DNA of 64,000 bases, from assembly GCA_963921425.1 (NCBI GenBank), contig OY992835.1:25433322-25497321 (forward strand), given 5' to 3'. The DNA comes from Dryas octopetala. Its lineage: Eukaryota > Streptophyta > Magnoliopsida > Rosales > Rosaceae. The translations under genes were made by a program, and so were the position numbers. The first letter of the stretch is position 1. The number at the start of each line of letters is the position of its first letter. This document shows positions 49,891 through 61,940 of the stretch, piece by piece. The notes under the pieces were generated by a model that was given only the letters and a program-made list of their open reading frames with translations, ran no database searches and was not told the DNA's origin.

Positions 49891-52841
49891 ATGGGTGGGG
49901 TGACCTCGTCCATGGCGGCCAAGTTCGCCTTTTTCCCACCGAACCCACCATCATACAAGCTCATCACGGACGACCATACTGGTCTGTTGCTTCTCAGCCC
50001 ATTCCCTCACCGAGAAAACGTCGAGGTTCTGAAACTGCCTACTCGCCGTGGCACTGAGATAGTCGCCATCTACATTCGACACCCCTTGGCCACTTCCACT
50101 CTGCTCTACTCTCATGGCAACGCCGCCGATCTGGGCCAGATGTACGAGCTCTTCATCGAATTGAGCATCCACTTGCGCGTCAATCTCATGGGGTACTCTC
50201 TCACTCCAAGCTTACCGCTTTTTCCTACTTTTTTCTGCTTTTCTTTGCCACTTGTGGCGTCTTGCTTTTCCAGATTTCAAGCTTTGTGTTTTTTGTTTTC
50301 ACCTACCTGTTAGTGTATGCATCTGGGTTTTTCCAAATTTGGAGCTCTCTCTTCGTTTTTCTCACTGCCTTGCTATTTTTGGCATCTGGGTTTATTTATT
50401 TTAGTGATTAGCAGTAATTTGCTGGGATTTATGGTAAGTTTGAGTGTTTCTTTGTATTGATTTGCCAGAGGATTTTTTGTAAGTGATGAGCTGGAATTAT
50501 GGAAGAATAGCTACAAACGGATATTGGAGTAGTTTCTTGATACGCTTAGTATAATCCTTCTACCAGAAAGGCTTGATTTTTAAGCTATAGATGAATGCGA
50601 TGTAACTAGAGTTTTTATGCTTGTATATATTTTTGAATTTCACCAAATTGAAATTTGTCATGATGTCGAGGTTCAGTCCATTGATCTACCTTTATATGTG
50701 ATCTATTGAGTGAATTCTCCAGCCTACTGCGTCTGTTTAGACAGTCTACTTTGAGATGATAGTAACTGCCAGTGCCTTTCATACTGTGATTTAGTTTAAA
50801 TAATGTCCGCCAGGATTGCAAATGGGGGTGTAGCTTTGTGCCTGAAGCTCAGAATAGGTTGTGTTATCTTCATATTGGATGATGCTTTACCATGCTAGTG
50901 ACTACCACTGGTAAACATCACATGTATAAGTTCCACCTGGTGCCATAGGGTTACGGGGTTAACTTATTTGTTTGGTTGTCTTTGTGAGAAAATTGTGCTA
51001 TCCATGTTGTTTAGAGAAGATCTCCATTACATAATTTATCATTTATCTGCTATGCATCATTATAATCAAGAATATTCTCAATCTTACAAATCTGATTGAT
51101 GAAAGAAAATAGGGATAAGATCCTTATACATATCTCTAATGTTGTGCAGGTATGACTATTCAGGGTATGGGCAATCATCTGGAAAGGTGTGTTGGAGATT
51201 TGAACAGTTCTTTTTGTATATACAATCTTTGTCTGTATGTCATATGATGCCAGTTGTTTGATCAGCACAATGCATTGTGTAAGGCCCAATTTTCTCTGTT
51301 CCAGGCAAGTGAGCAGAATACATATGCAGATATTGAAGCTACATATAAGTGTCTTGAAGAAAGCTACGGTACTAAGCAGGAAGATATCATTCTATATGGC
51401 CAATCTGTTGGAAGTGGCCCCACTTTGGATCTTGCTGCTCGGCTGCCTCAGTTGAGAGCTGTTGTCCTGCATAGTCCCATACTATCTGGTTTAAGAGTCA
51501 TGTATCCTGTGAAGCGTACATACTGGTTTGACATTTATAAGGTAAGAACTCTTTCAGTTTGCTCATCTCATCTTATGCTTGATTGGCGAGTTTATGACTT
51601 TGATGTAATTGCATGCTTTATTGTGTTTTTGGGTGCAGAATATTGATAAAATTCCACTGGTCAATTGTCCTGTTCTCATCATTCATGTAAGTACTATACT
51701 CCAGATTTTTCTACTTTATAATTGGATATAGGATTGATTTATACCCATATTGGGATTAGATGTATGAGGCATGAAAACCTAGCATAAGAATGACCTTATT
51801 TGTTCCTTCTTCTTTTATATGCTTTAGATGTTCCATACACCTTTACTAAGGTTCATCTATTCTATGGATGGCCAATATAGGGCTAAGTATACATATATAG
51901 GTTGATACTTATTTACTTTAGGTCTATAGGTTGGCAAGATAAGATGAAAATTTTACTGGTTATTGTGAGAGTAAATTGTAACTTGAACTTGTCAAAGAAA
52001 AGTGTGAGACTAGTTTGCCTTACAAGAGGACACAAGTGAGTTTTGTGGAACCCAAGGAGGCCTAACCAGACACTCAGGATTGTTGTTTGTGCTCAGCAAT
52101 GGTGCTCATATGCATTTGAAAGATCTTGTCTTGTATGATCTCTTGTATCTGACAGAATTTGCATACCTGACAATAAATTGTCAAGAGTATTATTATTGCA
52201 TTAGAGAATGGAAAACCTGCTGTTCTTAAGATTTTGTTTACTATGCTTCAATTTTCTTAGCTAAATAATGGAATTTTAAAGAAACAGAGTATTGTTGCTG
52301 TTGAATGAGGGATGCCTTTGATCCGCACATTTTTTGAGCCATTTATACCTTTTTGTAGGGAACTGCGGATGAAGTAGTTGATTGCTCTCATGGGAAGCAA
52401 CTCTGGGAACTGTGTAAAGAGAAATATGAACCACTATGGCTTAAAGGAGGCAACCACTGTGATTTAGAGCTCTATCCTGAGTATATCAGGCATCTCAAGA
52501 AGTTCATATCAACTGTTGAGAAGTCTCCTTCCCAGAGATACAGCTCTAGGAGAAGCACAGACCAGTTTGAGCAGCCTCGAAAAAGTACTGATTTCTTCGA
52601 ATTATCGAGGAAGAGCACTGATCGAAGAGAGAAACCGAGGAAGAGCACTGATAGGCCTGAAAAACTGAAAAATCAATTCATTAGTGCTGATAAACTTGAA
52701 AAATTAAGAGTGTCTTTTGACCACATGGAAAGGTCTCGGAGGAGCGTGGACTGCCATGAGAAGTCCAGAAAAAGTATTGACCACCAACTGGATAGGGCGC
52801 GGAAGAGTGTGGATCGCTTGGATAGAATACGAACTGGGTAA
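49891..52841 (+). CDS. ABHD17-like alpha/beta hydrolase with repetitive C-terminus
   Basis: Five exons (49891-50192, 51150-51186, 51305-51541, 51639-51686, 52359-52841) give 368 residues. The N-terminus [22 protein letters not shown] fits N-myristoylation at Gly2 (MGxxxS) and is diagnostic for the family. The hydrolase core has [13 protein letters not shown] (oxyanion region), a GQSVG nucleophile elbow (Ser147), Asp near 212 (GTADEVVD) and His241 (GGNHCD), so the catalytic triad is intact. Animal ABHD17 enzymes remove palmitate from membrane proteins such as Ras and PSD-95; a plant depalmitoylase role is inferred. After about residue 270 the tail repeats RKSTD or RRSTD/RRSVD at spacing of about 9-13 residues, roughly eight times, with acidic or aromatic linkers. 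This basophilic-kinase-like repeat is variable in the family. Confidence 0.9.
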
Positions 52842-53787
52842 TTCTTGTTATAATAAGTTAACCATATTGCAAAATTCAAAGCCTGGGTTTGGTGTTGTGG
52901 GGAAATTAATTTGGGTCATCTTCTTCTTCTTCTTCTTCTTCTAATTTATGGTATTCTTGCAGTGTAATTTGGGTTGTGGCAGTTGTATAACAAGTATCGC
53001 ATGAAATGAGAAGGGGTTTGGTGTTATTATGGGTTTGGTATTGACATAAACTATACCATATTTGAAGTTGAAGGTAGACATTATCAAAGGCTTGACATAA
53101 ACGTCCCAATGGGTCGATGACAAACAAACTAGACATTATCTTCCATTCTCTTTGGGCCAGGAGGTGATTAGCTGTCGAATATTACCACAACGGTAGCGAT
53201 ATTCCTACTCTGAAAACGTTGTCAATAAACAAAGGCCCTAGCGTTTTATCCCATACGCATTTTAAACAGTGCCCACTAGGCACTAGTGGCGGCCACTACT
53301 ACACTAGGCTTTCCAAACGTGAATGGGTGAGATTGTGAGAAACTGAGAATAAACAAGTGTGGAAGCGATGATTGATTATAATCCGGTAGAATGCAACTCG
53401 GTCCAGGCCCGTTAATAGGTTGGGCTGCTCAACCCAAACCTCACTTTTAAGCCCAGACCCTGATCAGCGGACTAACCTGCTTGGCCCGTTTCTGGAAAAG
53501 CATAGATCATCAATATTTACAATCTCTCATTTTCAAATTGCGACACCAGAAATGGTTCATTCTAATTCTTTATTGTATTACTCGTATTCCCTAAACAAGT
53601 TTATAACTTAGTGTTGATTACACATTCTGCATGAAACATATGAGTACAATTTGAATCAAAAAACAAGATGTAATACAAACTTTGGGGAAATGTTAATTGC
53701 ATTTGCTGTCATTGTTGCTTCGTGCTGGCTGCTGTGTGAAGGAACAGTCCAAAGTTTCGCCTGGTCCCCGTTTTCGTATAAAGAACA
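52842..53787. other. Convergent 3' region between ABHD17-like and GPDH genes
   Basis: This holds the 3' UTRs of two converging genes. A TTC microsatellite (52920-52942) lies shortly after the hydrolase stop. No gene or element could be supported. Confidence 0.5.
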
Positions 53788-56481
53788 TCACTTAACATAA
53801 ACTGCCTTAGGTGTGCGCTCACTGTGTTGAACTATGGCTGATGGAGGAAGAGAGCCAATGCAGATCTCATGAACTGTTGCAAAAAGTGGAAAGAACTCTA
53901 GCCACCCACGGTGGCTTAAAACTTCATAAACCTCTTTTGCTGTTGACACACCCTTCAGAAAAGAGACCAAAACAAATTGATAAGTAGAGTAATAAACACA
54001 TAGTTCCAGATCAGAGAAAGAGTTTCTAAATCCTCTATATATTTACTCTTAGTCCTTCTGAACTCTAGATTTGGTGTAGAAGTTTCACTAATGAAATGTA
54101 AGTTTTTCTACCGTGTTTACTAAGACTTTATCTGTACAAACTTATTATCCAATTTAATTTATCCAGCTGCAGATATGTTTGTGTACAAATCCTCTAACCT
54201 TTCATCCACATACCATATTCAAAAGTTTAAAATAGCTAATACATGTTTCATAACCATTCACTCCAATTGTGCATATCTATAGAATATACAATTCTGAGTA
54301 ATATAGATGAACTCTTTTTCATGGTAATATTAAATGTAAACCTGTAACTTTTGACCCTGCAGCATTTCTGCTTCGAGATCATCAAACGATCTGCAGACGA
54401 CAAACAGAAAGGTAATAGTTATATTACTTTTTAGTTTTTACAAGGCTTATGTGCCAAATTGTGAAGCTTTACCTTTTCCCTCCACTCCTTGCAAAAGCTT
54501 CTGCAACTTTCCTGTTTCTTCCTCCAACTGCCATACACACTGAGGTTAAGAAAGAAAGATAAAAATATATAGAAGGAAGAAATCCTCATGTTTCCTTACG
54601 GCATGTTGTGATGAGATCAGCGACACCACAGCTTTCAAAAAAGGTGCTGTCCTTGACAGATGAAAACAACATTTTTGAAAATGCCTTCATCTCCCTTAGA
54701 CCAATCCTCATAATTGCAGCCTGGTCATTATACGTATATACTGTCAAAATAAAATAGAAAAAAAAGAACATGGGATACTACATTATAGAAATGTTTGAAC
54801 TTACCTTTGTGTTATTTCCCATGTCCAAGCCATCCACAAAACCTGTTCCATTAGCGATTAAACCCTCTGTTGCTCACCCAAACTTGAGAAGGGAAATATA
54901 CATTAGTATACGACAAACCTGCTGCTATGGCCACAACATTTTTCAGGGTCCCACATAGTTCTACTCCTTCCACGTCTTGGACCTATAAATTTCATATGAC
55001 CCAAAAATATGTGAACAGAGCGTGTCGTCAATATTTATTTGATGTATTAATCACTACATCCATTTTTATGATGTAGGCAAAAGTTTTTGGTCCTTCCATG
55101 CTACCAAATTCTTACTAAATTGTATGGACTGTTAAAGTAGTACCCGTCCATGCCAAGATTCATGATAGTAAAAGTACTTTATGGCATTGATTTGTTACAA
55201 TGTATTTGATGCACTCACAGGTGTGACTATGAAGTAGGGAGTACTAAACAGTTGAACCCATTTCTCTGCAATCTCTCTGTTTTCTCTGTATCCAACTGTG
55301 GCTTCACTAAATTTCTCCACAGCAATCTACACAAGCAGTCTCTAATGTCAGAAAAGCCAGATGTGCAATGATCTGGCACATGAGGCTGTAAAAACAGAGT
55401 GAAAAGTAGGGCTAATTACCTCATTAGCTATGTTTGCCCCCATTAGAACACAACAATTAATACCCAATTGCTGTGAGATGAGTGTAGAGATCATGCATGG
55501 ACCCTCCATCTTGACCTCCATTCCTTTAATAAGGGAAATAGCCTCCACATCCCCTTTTATCTTCCCAACAAGTCTCTTGCATATACCCTCCATAAATTGA
55601 TGTGGGGTAACAAACACCAACATGTTTGCACCATTCACTGCAAAACTTCCCCACTAGAATTACAAAAAAGTTTCTCCAAGTACCCAACAAATTACACAAA
55701 TTTAGGACATTGAAATTTTGAAAAGTTCAGCAAAGATTTTGCTGAGAAATTGAGTACCTGCATTTTCAAGGTCTGGGTCTGCAACAACATTTTTCCCCAG
55801 CTTTATGCCAGGCAGATATTTTACATTTTCCTAGTAAAGGAAATGACAAAAAAGATTACATGGGAAATAAGATATTGGTTCACATGTAAGAGGAATGTAT
55901 TGAAGGTCATTGCTTTTTACATTGGTTCGGTTGATGGCCTCTGTGAGCTTCTCACCAGTTGGTAACATTTCCTCATATACCCACATTCTCACTTCATCTG
56001 AATTTCATCGGAAAAAAAAAAACGATCAAATTGAAATGGGGCTTCAACTTTTCATGAAAAGCTACATTGGTTGCCTAGAATTATAGAAAATTAACAAGAA
56101 CTAGATTGGAACATCAAAACTTTGCATTCATTGAACACCCAAGGCGACAAAATCCTAAGAGCAAAACATGAAATTCAATTAATTTCACATAGTACACCAA
56201 AAGCTTCATTCTTTTGAATGATGGATAAAGCAAAATTGTGAGTGCTAGCATATGGTTGCATGCAAAAGAAAATGGGAAATTAGAAAGCAAAAACTACCAT
56301 GGAAAGAAGAAAGCCTGTGGGTATTAGAGGCAATGAGCTTAGCAGCCACACTGCCCCAGTTGCCACTACCCACGACGGTGACTTTGGTTTTGTGAGGAGC
56401 TTCATGGGTGGGAATGGAGGTGCCGCTGTAATTTTTCTTCTGGACCACAGTTTCTCCATCATGTTGAAGCTCTGGAGCCAT
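53788..56481 (-). CDS. NAD-dependent glycerol-3-phosphate dehydrogenase
   Basis: Eleven coding exons on the minus strand: 56298-56481, 55921-55997, 55758-55830, 55420-55637, 55219-55326, 54919-54982, 54805-54842, 54600-54720, 54473-54527, 54342-54390, 53788-53952, giving 383 residues. The enzyme interconverts dihydroxyacetone phosphate and glycerol-3-phosphate with NADH, feeding glycerolipid synthesis and cytosolic redox balance. Seen directly: the Rossmann motif [11 protein letters not shown] (Gly38, Gly40, Gly43), the substrate-region blocks [23 protein letters not shown], and [17 protein letters not shown] with the catalytic-region Lys, plus the C-terminal [23 protein letters not shown] block. 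No obvious transit peptide or peroxisomal SKL is present, so cytosolic localisation is likely. Its length is within the plant/animal GPD1-like range. Confidence 0.95.
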
Positions 56482-57381
56482 TACTGAAGAGAGAGATGGA
56501 AGGAGGAGAGAGAAAGAAAGGGAAAATGGGCAATGCGTGGAAGAGAGCAATAAGAGGGTGGGGAGAGAAGGGGAGGAGAGAATATAACGAGGAGGACACT
56601 CGTCGGGGCGGAGATGCCATACACGTTTCGTCACAAACAATGTGTATTCCAGTTAAATCTGGCGATCTCCTCTATGATACTATATATGTATGTTTTGTTT
56701 TTTCTCTCCATTCCAATCAAATCTAAAAAACGCACCAATATAAGATGTTGATTTTACTCAGATTAATCCTAAAGGCTAAATCCTAATTCACAGTCCTTAT
56801 TATTTAAAATGTGTGACACTCTTCATTATTTGTAATTATAACCAGTTTCTTGCATCGTCAAGTCCCATCAAACGATAGTACTATTAATTTGTGCTATTTT
56901 CTCACATCTTGAAAATGCATATTACAAAAGTTTTTAGGGTGCTTTAATTTGAAATTTAAAATGAGAAATAAATTTAAGAGATAATTAGACATTTAGACTT
57001 AGGTCCTTTAAAAAATAATTTTTAGATAGAGAACGGTGGTATTTTAAAATTTATAAGAAAATTTTTTTAATTCATAATAATTTATAAAAAAATCTTTTTA
57101 ATTTATAATAAAGTTCTTTTAATTAATCAAAAAATTCTTTTAATTCATAATAAAGTTATTCCCCGATTTGAAAGGTATTTCTCTCTATTTGAAGAGTATT
57201 TCTCCTTCTAGGGTGTAGAGTGAGCTTTGTAGAGGCTGCATGTTAGGTTTTCGCCCAAAATCATGAAGTTAAAACCTAACATAAAGCCGTCAGTGAAAAA
57301 AAATAAAATGACTTAATTAAAAACCCTAAATCACTACCAGTCTTATTCTAAGAAAGACTCATAAAATTGACTAAACTCTAA

Positions 57382-58105
57382 GGGCCAGTTTGGTATTGCT
57401 GTGAGAAAAAACAGCTGTGAAGTAAAACAGCTGTGAAGTAAAACAGCTGTGAAGTAAAACAGCTGTGAAGTAAAATTAGCTGTAAAGTAAAACAGTTGAG
57501 TGTTTGGTAAACTATATTTTCAAAAATGATGTGAGTGCAAAAATCGTATCAAAGTGTTTGGTAAATGTTAACATAAAAATGCTGTGACTATGTATAATTA
57601 CTAAAATAGACATGATGCTGAAAGTGCATTTCACTTATTTTTTTGGTAAAAATAAAATATTTTTTTTACTTGTTTTTGAAATTTTTGACTACAAATTTTT
57701 ATTAGCATTAATTTTTCTAAGAACAACATTATTAAATAAGTATGCATATTATATTTTTAGGTATATTATAATTTTAATCATATAAATAAAATATTATAAT
57801 TAATTATCACAATATAAAATATAACTAATAATAGACATATTTTTTAATTTAAAATAAACAAATAAAAATTATAGAAATCAATGAGGGTATTATGGGTAAA
57901 ATAAAATATTCATTGTTGCTGTGAATCACTGCAGCTTTCAAAAACACCTAGAAACCTGATTTTCTGTTTTTGCTGTGGGGAGTTGAAAAATTGTGGGAAA
58001 AAGCAGTTTTTTATTTTTTTACCAAACACCAAAACTGTTGTAGATGATTGAGAATTGTCATCCACAGCAGCTTTTGGGTCATCCACCGCAATCCCAAACG
58101 GAGCC
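57382..58105. mobile_element. hAT-like TIR element with internal tandem array
   Basis: The left end GGGCCAGTTTGGTATTGCTG and the reverse complement of the right end (GGCTCCGTTTGGGATTGCGG) are clearly related. A clean target duplication was not identified. The element is about 724 bases, noncoding, and contains a 16-bp array near its left end. Confidence 0.7.
57410..57490. repeat. 16-bp tandem array, four perfect copies plus one degenerate
   Basis: The unit AACAGCTGTGAAGTAA occurs at 57410, 57426, 57442 and 57458 without change, then a 17-base variant (AATTAGCTGTAAAGTAA) at 57474. The CAGCTG core makes each unit partly palindromic. Confidence 0.95.
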
Positions 58106-58490
58106 TAAGTCTCCCTAAATTTAATACAAATTTCAGTCGGTCTAAAAATGAAAGTAGAAGTTCAAACTGTTCACCGAGCACTCGGCATATGCATATGGGT
58201 GCATCTAGAAGCTGCATCTGCAACATAAAACATATATTTACAACCTAAAACATGTCATCTACAACCTAAAAATATGCATATGTAACCTAAAAAATATATC
58301 TGCAAGCTAAAAAGATGCATTTACAACCTAAAATGTGCAGATGCATATGCATATTTCTGCATCTACCGAGCGCTCAATAGTACATTTTTCAACTACACAT
58401 ACAGATTGAGATGAATCTTAATTTTTTAATTGACTGAATTTGTAGTTAAAAATCCTTAAAAACAAGACTTGAGAGTAATTAAAGTTTTTA
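58085..58490. repeat. Dispersed palindrome-rich repeat, copy 2
   Basis: It shares with the copy at 38095-38425 the CCGAGCACTCGG/CCGAGCGCTC palindromes, the GCATCTGCAA unit and the A/T tail with GTAGTTAAAAATC. Its middle (about 58211-58345) is a run of imperfect units of about 20 bases built on ACAACCTAAAA plus ATGCAT. It abuts the transposon at 57382-58105. Confidence 0.7.
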
Positions 58491-58984
58491 AGCATGAAGA
58501 ACAACTTTGTGGTCCAGGCTAGTAGCCAAAGTCATACATACTAACTAGTCTATGGTTGGGCGTGACACCAAACCCATTCGCCATTCTGATTGTGGGCTAG
58601 CCATCTAGGGTGGGTTGGGGTGGATGGGGCAATGTGGTACGTGGGGATAGGTAATTGCATGGGCCTTAGCATATATCGATGAATGTTTAAAGCATGCTTA
58701 ATTTAGAGTTTGGAAGATGCTATTTGCTCTAAACCCATTTTTTCAATTATTTATTTTCAATTAATATGGTATTTCTATATTAAATTCTAAAAAAATAAAA
58801 AAATATAAAACTAAAAAGGTAAGCCATATCAAATAAATTAATGCCATGTAAATTGAAAAAAAAAAAAAGTTGAAATAATAAGTATTTTCCTTAGAGTTTG
58901 GGCCCGATTTGCTCAAGAACACTTTTCACATTCTTTTTCTTTTGGAAAATGCAAAACATAATTGTTTGGTAAAACAAGCACATA

Positions 58985-59356
58985 GGGCCTATTTGCATTT
59001 TCCAGGGAAGGAAATATGAAATTCTCTTTCTTGTGTTTGGTAAGCTTAAGAAAGTAAATTAAAAATTAGAAACAATAAATGTTGTGTTTGATCAGTTTTC
59101 CAATTGTACTATAATTTATTATTTATTTTGAAATAATAGCATGATTAGTTTTGTCCAAAAACAAGTAATAAACGATTTCCTAAGATAGAGGAAATCAATT
59201 TCATTGCTTCATCAAAGGTAGGTTTCATTTTCCCTCCAATAAGGGTATCAAATTTCTTTGAGATAGAAATTAATTTCCCTTCCCTATACTTACCAAACAT
59301 CAGAATGAAATTGATTTCTTATTTTTAGACCTCTAAAATTTGAACTAAACAGACCC
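58985..59356. mobile_element. Short TIR element (MITE)
   Basis: The left end GGGCCTATTTGCATTTTCC and the reverse complement of the right end GGGTCTGTTTAGTTCAAAT are related in the first 10 bases. Inside, TTTGGTAAG near the left matches CTTACCAAA near the right. No target duplication was resolved. Confidence 0.5.
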
Positions 59357-60149
59357 ATTAGGGGTTGAAAAGTACATTTACCATTATAATAATGGCAATA
59401 TTGTATTCTCTCTCTTCTGTGAACAGAAAGAAAAAACGTAAAAAACAATTTTGATTAAAAACTCCAATATGGGCCTTCCTATGCCTTTTGGAACATGGCA
59501 ATTAACTACAAGTATTTATGCACCCCAAGTGTGTAATTAACCGGTAATTATTTAATTGATCATCTATTACGAAGCTCTTCAATCTAGAGGAAGAAAAGTA
59601 TGAAAGTTTACCTTCTTTCGGCCGTTGTCGGTCAAATTGGATTAGTAGACTAGAATATAAAGTAGCCTAGTGAAAGAGACTGCCTCACCACCTCAATGCT
59701 TTAGCTTCGTCCATTAATTGAAAATTTGAAATGATGCAATTCAGTCACACCAAAAATAAACCACGTAATAATACTCACTCGATTGTTATTTTTATTTAAT
59801 TGAAGTGGCCAAGTAGGGACCAATCCACTTAAATTTTATCAGAATTAACAAAAATCAAGATTAAAATTAGTCCTTATTGCATTTGGAATATACTATTAAT
59901 TTTACAAAACTATATTAGAAAATAGTAAGGGAGTACTGGTAATTAATCCACATTAATTATAATCAAAAGTCTCCTCCTAAATCATGACCTTACTTGGAGT
60001 TCTTGATGCATTACTTGATGATGATCTTAATGTGAACAAGGGTTTAAAATGGAAGAAAAACAAATTAAGAAGTAGCTGATGAGCTAGCTAGCTAGCTAAT
60101 CGATCCACAATTGATCGAGTAAGATATGCTAACTAGGGGTCCAAGTTAT

Positions 60150-60299
60150 TGTTCACAGGTTGACGCTAGCTTAATTGCGAGGTAGCGAGTAATCCTCCTC
60201 ATCATGATCATCATCGTCATCAGACCATGACGACCATGGAGGCATGGACGTGGACTAGTGCTTAGTTGTCTTCTAATTCTCACATGATCATGCTCTTGC

Positions 60300-60342
<43 letters not shown>

Positions 60343-60540
60343 TTACGTACAAGTAGTAGTAACGCAAATTAAGGAAACTATACATATATATATATATATA
60401 AATTATAGTTTGTAGCTAGCTAGGTACGTACCTGCAGAGAAATCATGTAGTGTAGGTGGAAATGTTTGAAGTAGTTGAGAATTAAGAAACAAGAGGCAGA
60501 TGATGATGATGATGATGATGATGGTGATGGTAATCATCAT
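60150..60540 (-). other. Possible small secreted-peptide gene
   Basis: On the minus strand a frame begins MMITITIIIIIIIICLLFLN, a plausible signal peptide, and runs to TLHDFSA before a strong GTACGTAC donor near 60431. A downstream segment (60180-60260) offers Asp/Glu-rich frames, including one ending DDDDHDEEDYSLPRN. I could not join the two with a consistent acceptor and frame. The N-terminal isoleucines come from an ATC microsatellite, so it may be an artefact. Confidence 0.2.
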
Positions 60541-61065
60541 CTTAAGCACCGCATATATATATAAATCATCATATGCATCTACCCATTCCAAGGATCGATC
60601 TCCATATATAGACACTTCCATAAGTCGAACCCATATATATATATATATATCTATGAATAGCAAACATAAAGGTCACTAGTACTGATTTTGAAGCATATAT
60701 TTTATATGTAGCTGCATTCATAGGTAGGTGAATCTACATTTGTAATTAGGCCACTAATAGAAAACATCAATTAAGCACAGTTAGCTGCAGATATAGGTGA
60801 ATCTAGATGTCGCGGAAATAATGGAAGTAAGAATTAATATCATAGATTGATGTGCACAACAATCGATCGGCATGCATATCAGCATATTTAATTGGGTTTC
60901 TTTTTGTTCTTTCAATGACTCATCGGAGTAGAGGTACCGATCACTAATAGCTATATTTCATAAAATAATAAAAATATTTAAACTATCTTAATTGATGACA
61001 TTGTGAATTAACTCTCTCTAGTACGTAGAAAAAACTAGATATCAAAGTGAAAATTTAGTAAACAA

Positions 61066-61096
<31 letters not shown>

Positions 61097-61562
61097 TGGT
61101 CCAAAGTCTCGTCAAAATTTGAGGTGTACATCATCGACCTCAATTAAATCGACTTGGGTATATTAATTTGTATCTAATTATATATTTAGGACCAACACCC
61201 ATCTGAAACATCGCACCAAAAACTAAGGGCCCTTGTTTTTGTTTCTAATAATAGTACGTACCTTTTGATGGGTATATATGCAACAAATTGAACCATATAT
61301 GATCCGTTAACCCCGGCCAGTCAACCAAGACAATATTAAACCCACACCTTTAGAAGAAAACCCAAATTACCAAACCATACCAACCATAAATGGTTTCCTA
61401 TACCCAAATTCCCTTCACCACCCACTTCCACTTTCTTAATTTGGTTATTGCATGCGCAGTACGTACTCTCTTTCCCATCTATATATTTCTTAATTTTGGA
61501 GGAGTGCAAATTAAACACAATCAATCAATCAAATTGAAAACAAAAAGTAGTTTACCAAAGAG

Positions 61563-61940
61563 ATGGCACGTCGTGAAGTGGTTGTCCTTGGTCTCATCTT
61601 CTTGGCCATTGCCGGGGTTGCAGCACAGGAAGCACCAAGCAGTTCCCCACCTGCACCTCCATCCGAGGCCCCGGCCTCTTCGCCATCTGGCGCCCCCGCC
61701 GCCACCCCAATATCATTGGCCCCCGACGCCGACGCCGACACCGACGCCGCCCCAGCTTCCTCTCCTACTGGTGATGCCACCTCATCCCCATCCCCATCCC
61801 CATCCCCTGATAGTGACATCTCATCTCCCCCAGTCCCCGCCCCTGGCCCCGGAGCTGCCGCCCCCACTGAGGGACCCGATGGCGCTGCTGTTGACGATGA
61901 TTATCCCACCGATGATCTCACCAGACTCATCCAAAGTTAA
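61563..61940 (+). CDS. Arabinogalactan-protein-like secreted protein
   Basis: A single-exon frame of 125 residues. A signal peptide (1-21: MARREVVVLGLIFLAIAGVAA) is followed by a Pro/Ala/Ser/Thr-rich region with many AP, SP and TP dipeptides (APSSSPPAPPSEAP, SPSPSPSP, APGPGAAAP), the hydroxyproline-linked arabinogalactan glycomodules of classical AGPs. The C-terminus is acidic (DDDYPTDDLTRLIQS) with no hydrophobic GPI-anchor signal, unlike most classical AGPs, so the product is probably secreted free or in the cell wall. It is followed about 2 kb downstream by a paralogue with the same signal-peptide style, showing a local tandem duplication. Confidence 0.88.
   Translation: MARREVVVLGLIFLAIAGVAAQEAPSSSPPAPPSEAPASSPSGAPAATPISLAPDADADTDAAPASSPTGDATSSPSPSPSPDSDISSPPVPAPGPGAAAPTEGPDGAAVDDDYPTDDLTRLIQS

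Larger units (their letters stand above)
56482..61562. other. Large intergenic region with several transposon remnants
   Basis: About 5 kb with the GPDH promoter on the left and the arabinogalactan gene promoter on the right. In between: a TIR element with an internal 16-bp array (57382-58105), the second copy of the palindrome-rich repeat (58085-58490), a short TIR element (58985-59356), GAT/ATC and TA microsatellites (60300-60342, 60498-60523, 61068-61090), and one possible small-peptide gene at about 60150-60540. No confident gene. Confidence 0.55.

Noticed and set aside
60403..60663. An 86-codon minus-strand frame with poly-Ile
   Set aside because: Its poly-Ile arises from an ATC microsatellite. 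The inner part is kept only as a tentative secreted-peptide candidate.
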